A stretch of 23,344 bases of DNA from Mesotaenium endlicherianum (lineage: Eukaryota > Streptophyta > Zygnematophyceae > Zygnematales > Mesotaeniaceae), in the NCBI GenBank assembly GCA_009602735.1, contig WELA01000374.1, positions 17,976-41,319 on the forward strand. Direction: 5' to 3'. The stretch's first letter is position 1. The number at the start of each line of letters is the position of its first letter. Under the pieces are notes generated by a model. The model made no database searches and was not told where the DNA came from. It was given only the letters and a program-made list of their open reading frames with translations. Shown here in pieces: positions 1-9,700 of this stretch. The translations under genes were made by a program, and so were the position numbers.

Positions 1-30
1 CTCCCCTCCCCCCGCCCTCTCCCCCCACAG

Positions 31-1260
31 GCAGGGCTTTGAAATCGGATTCCCACTGCCGGCCGCTGAGGTGGCGCGGTACAAGTACAGCCTGGTGCCG
101 GACGATGCTGTGGGGACCACGCGCACGTGCGCGGCTCTGAACCGCAAGCAAGTGCCCATCCGCCAGGTGTCTGCATATGCGCAGTTCTACGAGCCCCTGC
201 TGCTGCCAGGTGTCCACTTCGCCAAGACCAAAAGAAGGTGGGCTGTTGTGACCTGACCTTCCATGGCCCGCTTGCCCGCCGCTCACGCGTGTGCGCTTTC
301 TTGCTTGCTCACTCTCTCACTTTCGCTCGTTTTCTAGAACGCATCGTTCCCTTCCCCTCGCGGACGCTGCCGAAGCTCCTTGATGCGCTCTTTCTCATCC
401 CTTGCTTGTGTTCAGTAGGTTCATCTATCCAATTCCACGTCTCATGTGTTCACATGCAGACTTACACGAAGGGCAACGACCCCAGGGATGTAACTTGAGT
501 AACGGGACACATGAGGAAGGGGGAACAGACTTTGTCCTAGTTGCACCCGTGTGTGTCCTTGATACAGCCGTGCACCACCAGCCCCTCCCCCTGCCCCCCG
601 CCCCCCGGCCTCCAAAAAAATCCTTTACATCCGTATGCACGCTCTCCTGCCTGTGTGTATTCAAGTCACTGTTTGCATATTCACGCTCTCCTGCCTGCGC
701 TTGTCTAAAGTCCTGCTTGCTCGCTACCCCGCCCGCGTTTCTTCGAGCCAGTATGCACGCTCTCCTGCCCGCGTCTCGTACAATGTGTGCACACTCTTCC
801 GCCTGCAATTCCCATGCTCACTTCATGCGCACGCTCTCCTTCCTGGGTGGGCAGTTTCGGCGACCTGTTTGACCTGGTGGAGTGGCTGCGCACGCACGAC
901 GTGACTGCGCACCAGATCGTGCGCAACGCCAACCAGGTGGCGCCGTGGATCTGCACCTGGAACGGCCGCACGCTCTACTGGGCCGTCCTCATCTCCAAGT
1001 ATGCCAGCCAGGCGCTCGAGGACCCCTCGGCTGTCACTGTTCCAAATGCTATCTGCAACGGGCCAGCCTTGCAGCACAGGCGGCCACCCGGGCGGGGACA
1101 GCTGTGCGTTTTGGAGGGCCCCAACTGGGAGAGCGTGCAGTACTACACCAACTGCACGGACTTCTGCGTGAAGGGGGTGCCAGTGGAGGACTGGAAGTGG
1201 CTCTCCTCTGACTCCCTAGGAGAGGTGGAGCGTATGGATCCTTTCCACGAGGAGCCGTAA
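31..1260 (+). CDS. GT90 (CAP10/rumi-like) glycosyltransferase, 3' part
   Basis: This is the C-terminal part of a glycosyltransferase family 90 protein; such enzymes are usually ER/Golgi O-glucosyl- or xylosyltransferases that use UDP-sugars. Two exons are seen. Exon A is 31-237, after a strong pyrimidine tract and CAG, and enters in a phase that reads QGFEIGFPLP. Exon B is 855-1260, ending in TAA. The GT-AG intron at 238-854 is phase 2, and joining restores one frame across AG|T. Family-like blocks are YKYSLVPDD, then an Arg, then QFYEPLLLPGVHF, followed across the junction by SFGDLFDLVEWLRTHD and a segment ending LYWAVLISKYASQAL. These match the usual end of CAP10 domains (KYL-x-DG, Y-x-x-LLxPxxHY, DL-x-x-x-VEW). 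About 80 residues after the domain, containing four Cys, are not recognised, and there is no KDEL-type tail. The start is outside the window. The family call is from motif memory; donor specificity cannot be told. Confidence 0.72.
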
Positions 1261-2586
1261 GACTAAGATAGGGACTAATTAGTGAGTTCATGAACTATGC
1301 TGCTGTACCCTACTCCTTACTATAGGTACACCTTTTAGGTCTGGACAGCTGCGTAATTTTATTGCCGTATTTTGTACAAATAACAATTTTACTCGATCAA
1401 TTGTAATTGGAGTGGCTTTTCCCGTTTCTGCTTGCAATAAGTAGGAATGACATCAGATGTGCACAGATATTTCTGAGATTATATCATGTGTAAGCGTATA
1501 GACTCGTCACAGAATTTTGTTTGCTATGCATGCAGTTCCCTTTTCCAACTATGAATGCATTCCTTAAAGTGGCCAGGAAGGGCAGCGCATATAATGCTCA
1601 GGGGCGAGATCAGCTCAGAAACTCCTGAATGTTCATTCCTCAGATGCAGTGTACCTTTTCCTTAGTTCTCATTATCTTTAAGAGTAAAGCCCACGGCACT
1701 TCAAGATTGTCAGGTACAGAATGACAATTACTTGGACATAAATTTTCACTTAAATGAATATGAGCTCACTTGAATGAGTTCCCATTCCATACAGAAAGAA
1801 TGAGAGTCCAGGACATACAAAAAGAATTATGCATAGCAAAAGTACCAAGTGCTGATAGTAAGCGTGCTACCATTGCTAGTATGCAACGCCATTGATTTAC
1901 AAAAGAGAAAGTAAATGTACATCAGAGTAACAGAATAAGTTTCTCGACTACGCTCAGAGTTGTCTGCTCATTTTGAGCAACACCCTTCTTTCCTATTGTA
2001 GTCTCCGTTGAACTCGAGTACCCTACAGCACTCTTCTTGATAGGGAAAGAATGAGGAAATGCAATTAGTCAGTGTCAGATGTGCTATATCAGATTGATGT
2101 GTACATATGCTCTGGAGGAATACCTCGAAGCCACATCTCTACCCAATCCTTTCCTTGAAAGTTGGACTTCTTCTCGCTATATACAAGTATATCACAACTA
2201 AGATCAGATCCAGTTATAACCCAGATCAGATCCAGTTATAACCCATGCTGCTCAAGTAAGCACTTGCACTCCTAACACTTTAATGGCCCAATGAAGACCA
2301 ATTGACCAGACACACCCCCCCCTCCAACTCTGATTAAGTTGAGTAGCAAAAGGAGGTCAATAGCCATCAAAGCTCGAGCCAGATCTGTAGGATCTGCCAC
2401 TACCAATGGCACTCCAGCACTCCATAGGAAGCGGGGTTGCAGATGACGATGCAGATCTTCTAGCGAGAGAAACCTTGTGAGTAGTGACGCAAGTGCCCAA
2501 ATGGAACTTATCTGTAGCCTCCTTCATCCATCAGTAAGCCAATGTCCACTAATATGAATGTGATAGCAATCTCCTTGTTTGTGCTC
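1261..2586. other. Intergenic region between convergent genes
   Basis: This AT-rich stretch lies between the stop of the GT90 gene (plus) and the stop of the LBD gene (minus). It should hold both 3' untranslated regions. I see no coding exon, RNA gene or terminal repeat of a mobile element. The only clear structure is the 22-bp tandem duplication at 2201-2244. Confidence 0.6.
2201..2244. repeat. Perfect 22-bp tandem duplication
   Basis: The unit, beginning AGATCAGATCCAG and ending TTATAACCC, occurs twice without mismatch (2201-2222 and 2223-2244). It is probably a recent replication-slippage duplication. No function is evident. Confidence 0.95.
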
Positions 2587-4172
2587 TCATGAGTAGCTGT
2601 CCAGAAGCTGCGGGAGGGGTTGCTGCTTATAATACATAGGCTCAAAGAAATCTGCCTGAGAATGAGGAGTTGGGACCATGGGAGGGGTTTGGAGAGTGCG
2701 CAGCCGCATGACCTCCTGCTGGGCCATGGCCAGCTGATTCTGCAGTGTCCCCACCTGTAGACACAATGAGTAAAAGAAGCAAGGCATGGCATGTCAAACA
2801 AATGTGATCAACATGTTGTTACTCCAGGAAATGATGCACTCATCTGCATGAAGAAGAATCGCATTACAATATTCACCTCCTTGCATAATAGATAAATAAC
2901 TCGAAAGAAGTACAAAAAATGATCAGAAACAGAAAACTGTCCTCCCATCCCTTTCACCTCCTCCCCCATGCACCATGCCAACCCTTTGTGTTCAGAAAAG
3001 AAACAGAAAACGTCGAGTGATTGTCCAGGCAGCAAGTCTCTAAAAAACTGTTCAGTCTTTTCACTACCAATACCTCTTTCTTGTAATTTAAGATTCAACA
3101 ATACCTGTTGTTGAAGAGCAGAGATGGCAGCCACACAGCCATAGATTGGATCCCTGACTCGAGCGTCGGCTTCATAAGCCAAACTGCTCGCAGCATCACT
3201 CCTTTGGTATTCAGGTAGGTCCTGTAAGTTCCATGCAGAGCGTAGCATTAAGGGCACAACTGTCAGATAACATTAAATATTTCATGATAGCAGACACCTC
3301 TCCTAGTATTCATGAAAGTGTGTCGGTTGGCAAGCTGTAATTCATGGGCCATCTAAGCAGGATATGAGTCCCATATGTTAGGGCATTCTTTAACGGGCCT
3401 GACATGACATTCTTGAACAAGCTTGACAGTATCTTAAACAACTTCATCAGCAACCAGATGCCATCACATTCCATGTCCTCATTCCTCTCACAGCTAAACC
3501 AGAGCTGGGCTTCAGAACCATAGAATGACCTTCATAGCATAAGAAAACTGCATGCTTAGGCTGCACACGGTTCTCTTGAACAGGTACTATACACGAACAC
3601 AGGTTGAAGAAGACAACATCATATAACAAAGATCTACAGAATTCTTGACCTCACTTAAAACCATGACTAACTTATAGTTGCCCGCCATTCTAGCAGTATG
3701 CAAGGTTCAGCAGGACCTCAAACATGACAGCTTCTGCATAGGAACAAGAATCACAGACAGTCCTTGTGTTAGCAACTAAAGCAAGCTCAAGACCTTGGCA
3801 AGAAGTAGACCACAGTTGTACGTCTACTCGATCACAACCTCGGCCTTATACCCAGTAGTTTTTGCCAGCATGCACAGTCTTCTATCTGAAGACATGTAAA
3901 CGGCAAGAATGGCCAGTGACAAAGCTACAGGACCACAACAGATCTGATCATAACCTCCACTAAGTAGGCAGAACTCCAACCAATACCTGCAGCATCTTGG
4001 CGACGTTTGATGCTCCAAAGACGCGATGGACATTTGCAAACCGGTTCGGCTCGTCATTAGGAAAGTAAGGCGCAAACAGGCACTCTTTTGCGCAACGTCT
4101 TCTTAGAAGCTTGCAGGCTGCGCATGGGGAGGACCCTGTAACAAGACCCATTGAAGCTGCCGATCCTGGCAT
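2587..4172 (-). CDS. Class I LOB-domain (LBD/ASL) transcription factor
   Basis: Plant-specific nuclear DNA-binding protein of the LATERAL ORGAN BOUNDARIES family. Three exons on the minus strand join in phase 0: 4172-3987, 3221-3105 and 2754-2587, giving 156 aa and a stop. Donors read CAG|GTATT at both introns; acceptors are TTACAG and CTACAG. Residues C17, C20, C27 and C31 form the C-x2-C-x6-C-x3-C zinc-binding block. The GAS block starts near F45 (FANVHRVFGAS). Residues 83-92 read RVRDPIYGCV. L98-x6-L105-x3-L109-x6-V116 fits the leucine-zipper-like coiled coil that defines class I. The C-terminus after about residue 120 is short and rich in Pro and Gln. The ATG at 4172 is the first after an in-frame TAG. 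The protein is at the short end of the family but looks complete. It resembles the LBD1/4/11 type, but the exact orthologue is not assigned. Confidence 0.93.
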
Positions 4173-6745
4173 TAAAATTTCACAATCCGGGGAATAAATC
4201 TTGGCAAGATCAGAGTCACCAAGATCAGGAAACTGAACGGTGTGCTAAAGATGATAGCAGAAGAGACGGAAAGATCGCTGTTTAATCAGAAAGATTTTGA
4301 CAGTAGTCAGCATAGATCTCTCAGATGGGGCGCACCTTCCGTGTTGAGTCCTAAGCCATAAGTCAGCTTGGCTGAGGTTCTGTAATACGATATCATCAAT
4401 ACGCTATTTCCGCTGATTTTCACCTTGACCATGAAGCGACTTCCTTTTTGGAAGGCCTCGTGTGACAAGTCGCAGCGGCTTCTCCTGAGCTTTCAAGAAA
4501 CCACGTCAGTCCTTTACACACGTATGATCCCAAAATCATTGGAAAAAGTCTAGTTCAAGTGTGCAGATGTTTGGGGTCCATCTTCGGCAATTCTCACAAT
4601 TTTCCACAATTTCGAGATTCTCTCCAATTTCGGTGAATAGTGGTTTTAAGCACAGCTTAAAAGGTCTAATGTCGACATGCATCTAGTAGCTTTGGGCGGT
4701 AGAAGGGAAATAGCTGCCGTCCGTTCCTTGACGCTCGCGGCATGTTGCATAATGTTGCATGTTTCTGTCGCATCACGTGCACCGCGAGCTCACATACACA
4801 GCTTTCTTGATGGAGTTTGTCACGACATTGATCTGATTGGGTACGAAATTCGAACTGATATGACTTGCACATAAAGCCTCATTAGACTGTTGTACTCGAA
4901 CCAACTCGGACCCACTCGAACCCACTCGAACCAGGTCGAATCAAATTCGGTTATCTCCAACATCCTTGTAGCAAGGATCCACTAATGGTGTGACAGTTGT
5001 TGGTCAAGCTGAAGAAGAAACTTTGACTCGAGGCCAAGAATTTTAGGTCGAACACTTGGCAGAATAAACAAGTATTTGTCAGACTTGCTGGTGCGCAACC
5101 AGGCGCAACGTACTTCGCACTCCCTCGTGCACCCGCGTGAGTCGTTTCACCAACCTCTGGAAACCATTCGAAATGCTTCCGCTCGGAAGATGCCCGATTC
5201 GGCATGATGACCAGAATGCCTGCAAGATTGAACGTTCGATAAGTTTAACGAACGAAGGAACAGGGTCGCTATCACTTGCGTAAGTTCACCATCGTCCATC
5301 ATGGTCCATCGTCGATTCGTCGATGATCGATATTCATGCTTGTTCATCCTCGATCGTACTTCCATAGATCCACTCTTACCAGCGCGCTCCAGCGTCATGT
5401 CCATTTGTCCACCACACCTGACCACACCAGTCCCAACGATGGGCGCTTATGCAGTCCCTGTCACACGGAATCACGTTCCAGTTTCACAGTCGGTGGCCCG
5501 CTCGTCTTCTCTCGTCTTGCTTTCACTTCGGTCGGCGCCTAAGGGATGGGCCATGGCCGCCTAGATAAGATTCTGGAGCAAATGGTAAGCATTTCCTCGC
5601 CCATCTTAAATTGCAACGTGAAATAGCTCGTCACATTTGCTATACAGCTAGGATCCAGCAAACACATTTTTGCCATTTATATTGAATCTTTTGAGAAAGT
5701 TTCAACTCTAGGATATTGAGTTATTGCATAGGACGTACATAACTTAGATTTCTCTAGCAGTAGAGTCTACGGGAAGCACGGCCATATTAAGAAGGGTACT
5801 CATACATCTCTACGCTCACGGGATTACTAAAAGAAATGCATGTGACTGGGAATAGCCCCTTTGAGCCACAAATGTGTAATACAAATCCATCAACAATGTA
5901 TGTCTTCAAATCAAGGCGAGAGGCAACATGTAGCTGTTACACTCTACAAAAACACTTTTGCACCAAGACATAGGTCCCCTGCCCCTTCTTTTCTTTCCTG
6001 CACCATTGTTGATGCAAGTGTCAAGGTTATGCCCATATTCATGGGCTAGCGTGGAGTGGAGTCCATGTAGCAACCCTGAATGCATGGTGCAAGCTTGTAG
6101 CATTGAATATACTTTACTTTTCACAGAGTTCAAGTTGCTTCTTGCTTAGTTAGTCATAAGTAATCAGTTGAGCTCCTATTATCTTAGTGATCCTTGTAGA
6201 AGATGCTCCAAAGGTTCATGAGACACATAAAGAAGCTTTCTACGATTGATTCAATACCCAGTTTATTGGTCTCTATATTTTTGCTTGCAGTGTTTGTCTT
6301 GTTGTAATCAATGAACACCATGGATGTTGCACTAATATGATGAAATGTACATAACTTATGATGTTTAGTAAGGTAGTTTGCCCTATTTTGTAACGTACTC
6401 GTGACATGCCAAATGTATACGCGACTTGCACAATTGCTGCATTTGTGGATATATTTCCTTGGATGAGATTATCTTGATTTGAATATATGAGAACTCTTTA
6501 ATTTCGCAACAATTTGCTGAGATTTTGATTTGGAAAGTTGTTGCAAGTGATTAGAAAAAATTCTTCATGCATACCACATATCACCGCGTTCGTATCTACA
6601 TCCATGAAGGATGAGGACATTCCAAATCCATTTGACAGTATAATATTCTTGTTATGTCAGCACACCCCCTACCACGTATATAGTAAGAAGCTGTAACATG
6701 TCACCTTTGAAAGAAGAATTAACGCACGTTTATAAAACCGTAATT
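4173..6745. other. Intergenic region; LBD upstream and HIBADH downstream flank
   Basis: Both neighbouring genes are on the minus strand, so this 2.6-kb stretch holds the promoter side of the LBD gene and the 3' flank of the HIBADH-like gene. Short open frames occur (for example minus 5147-5425 and plus 5301-5564), but none shows a recognisable domain or splice logic. A 10-bp minisatellite sits at 4891-4940. I see no convincing transposon ends. Confidence 0.5.
4891..4940. repeat. Degenerate 10-bp minisatellite, five units
   Basis: Five successive 10-bp units follow the consensus CCMACTCGAA, with one to three changes per unit in the outer copies; the two central copies are identical. It lies about 720 bp upstream of the LBD start codon. 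No function is visible. Confidence 0.85.
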
Positions 6746-9700
6746 TTAGTCGGAACGTATAGCTGTATTATTCAATCGCTCAAGGGCCAAGAGAAGTGCC
6801 TGCGTGCCAAGGTCTTCGTCACCATGCGCCTTCAAAGAGACGTACAATTGTTGTGCCTGCAAGATGGAGGAAGAATTCACAAGATCGTAATGGAGGCATC
6901 AAAGCCGTGCACTGATCAACCTTTAGTGACAACGGGCGCATCTTGAGATTTCTCCCAAATACGAGGCACAACCCGATTGTTGCAAGCCTTTGTCCCCAAG
7001 AGCGTAAATGTCTGAAGAGACTGTAGATTCCAGCTTACGAGCGGAGGGACACAAAATCATACTAGCAGTTTCTTAACAGAGAAAAAAACCAAATGTGCAC
7101 GAGTCACGGTACAAATACCTCTCACGACACCCACTGGAACTTTTGAATGTACCACGATAAATATTTGCAACAAACGTGGCCGCCTATGGGTGGACGATTA
7201 AACATGGCGACCTGATATGTACTCAAAGATTAGCCCCATTGTAGACCTTGACACGGCAATTTGCGGAGCCTCCAAATGTTAATTAAAAGTGGGACCTTCA
7301 TTACTATAGACTTCAGTGGCAACAAGAGAAGGCGAGGAGAGTTACCAGGGCCAGTCCTGGAAGGGAAAGGTTAAGGTCGCGGCACTCCTGCAGGGCTATC
7401 CCGAGGTCTTTCACAAAATGCTTCACGTAGAAGCCTTCAAACAAACGCGGGGCGAGCACAAGAGAAGCCCACTCCACGTCAGTCAGTAGAGGAAGTCTGG
7501 ACGAAATTGCCTTCACTGAAGTCTATGAACGAAAATGGCTGCTTGGCGTGTTGATGCCATTCACAGTCTGACGATGCAAGGCGACGCTGCGTTCAATAGC
7601 CGCCGCAGAGTTGCACAGAAAATGGCAGCGTTGTGGTCTCAGCCGACGCTGACATCAACGTCTGACGTGGCGGCAACACGCGCAGAGCACCGCAAGGGGA
7701 TGAGAGCGGGAGAACGGAACAATCGTTACAGTCTTGTCTCGACACCATGGCTAGTTCTTCACCCTGTGACAGATCATTGTCATGCATAAGGATGGAAGAG
7801 GAGACATTGGAGCCGGGTGCAGGAGCCCCCCGTCATTCCTTGACAGCCTTGTACCACCTGACTATAATGCCTATCTATGTTAGCGTGTGCGTGCGCGTGT
7901 TGTGTGTGTGTGTGTGTGCGTGCATGTGAGTGTGTATGTGCGTGTGTGTTTTGTGTGAGTGTGTGAACAAGTTTGCGCGCCGCCACTCGCGCGTCGGTGC
8001 AAGGTTTGCATGTGTCTCTGTGTCTGTTTGTGCATGCGAGCCCATTCGTACGTGCCGTTGCAAAAGTAGGACTGCTCGTTCAATCCTGTCAAGAATACAG
8101 ACAGTAAAGAAGACCGGAGAACAGCAGGCACTGCAGGGGGGAGGCTAAAGGGAACCAGGGAGGGGGTGAGGGAGGGAGCGACACCTGGCAGAAAGTCGCG
8201 CTGCAGCAGGCGGGGCGCGTAGAGGTCGAGGGACTTGGAGCCCGCTGCTCCGCCCGAGATGGCTCTCAGGTACCTGTGGGGCCTCATGGCCACACACGCA
8301 CACACGCACAAAGACACACACACGCACACACATATATATATATGCACGCAAGCACACACGCACACTCCCACACACACGCGCTCGCACATACACACACATA
8401 CACGTGCACGCACACCCACGCACACCCGCACAAATACGCGCGTGGACGCACATATACATGCGCACACACGTGTCATAAGAGAGAGGCCTGCAAGTGGCAC
8501 GTGGAGGGGGCATGAGACTGACGCCAGTGGTGTCATGCATGCGGCTCTTGCGACAGCAGAAGCAGCTTCAGCAGCAGGAGGACGATGTGGAAGTGGAAGT
8601 GGAAGCAGAAGTGGCGACTGCGGTCACACACGCCTGTTGTGCCTTCCCTTTTTCCACTCTCCTTGCTGGCAGCGGGATCGCAGCTGCAGCAGCCCCCTGT
8701 CCCCTGTCCCCTGTCCCGTGTCCCCAGCCCTCTGCCCACTTTCCAATCTTCCCCTCCCTTTTCGCGCGGCTGCTAGCTGCTAACCCGTTCTCCTCTTCCA
8801 CGCTCAAAGGTGGCACCACCTCACCACTCACCGCCTCTGTCTCAGCGCCCCTTTTCCTGCCATCTCATGTCCATGGAGAGGCAAAGGAGGAGAAAGAGGA
8901 GGCGGAGGGAGGACGAGAGGAGAAGGAAGCTGTCTACCCACAGACCCATGACAGAGGAGAGGAGGAGGAGGAGGAGGAAGGAGGGGCAGGGGCGTGCGTG
9001 CGTGCGTACGTGGGCACGTGCAGGCCGGCCTTGTGCGCGTACAGCATGCCCTCCACCATGCCCACCATGGTGCTGGCAATCGTCACCTGCTCCCCCCCTC
9101 CCCCCCAGCCCCACCCCCAGGCCCAGCACCCCTTGGTCAACGTCAGGTCAAGGGCAGCGCCCGTGCAGACCTCAGTAAGAGCGCGTGCACATGTGCACGA
9201 GGGCGTGCGCGTGTGTGCGTGCGTGTTCGCGCGTGCATGCATGTATATGCGTATGTGTGTGTGTGCACAATTGTGCTGGGATGTGGTAGCTAGCGCCCGC
9301 CCGCATGCCCACCCGCCTTACTGACGAATTGACAGGGGGTGAGAGCACACAGCAGCACAGCTGGGAGCAAGAGGGAGAGGAAAATAGGAGCAGCCTGGCA
9401 CGCTCCCTCCCTCCCTCCCTCCCTCTCCCATATCCCCCATATCCCCCACCCACCACTGCCCCTGCCTGTGCCTCTCCCCTGGCGCTGCTGTGATCACCGT
9501 AACTCACTCAGAGAGCTCATGCGGAGCGCACCGGCAGCGGCAGCGGCAGGAGACACGACAGGGGACGCTAAGGACGCGCCGTTTCCGAGCCCTACCACCG
9601 CCACAGCCATCGCCCGATTGAGACGCACTCATTCTGTTCAATGCACGTCGGGCTCCAGGGTTCGGCATTTGTGGTTTGGGGTTCTGGGGTTCTTGGGCAC

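Noticed and set aside
402..872. Open frames in the first intron (127-904, both strands)
   Set aside because: They fall in the GT90 intron 238-854, show repeated CACGCTCTCCTGCC-type low-complexity words, and carry no domain; the flanking exons splice in phase.
5147..5564. Opposed open frames of 84-92 aa upstream of the LBD gene
   Set aside because: No motif, no splice support and mutual overlap on both strands; most likely chance frames in intergenic DNA.
8290..8470. CRISPR-like array
   Set aside because: The repeats are dinucleotide microsatellite, without fixed-length repeats and unique spacers, in a eukaryotic gene.
7880..9324. Long open frames in several registers on both strands (for example plus 8494-9324, minus 7880-8536)
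   Set aside because: They consist of His/Thr, Cys/Val or Pro/Arg/Glu runs translated from CA/TG, GGA and CCCTGT simple repeats in HIBADH introns, and they overlap real exons on the other frame.
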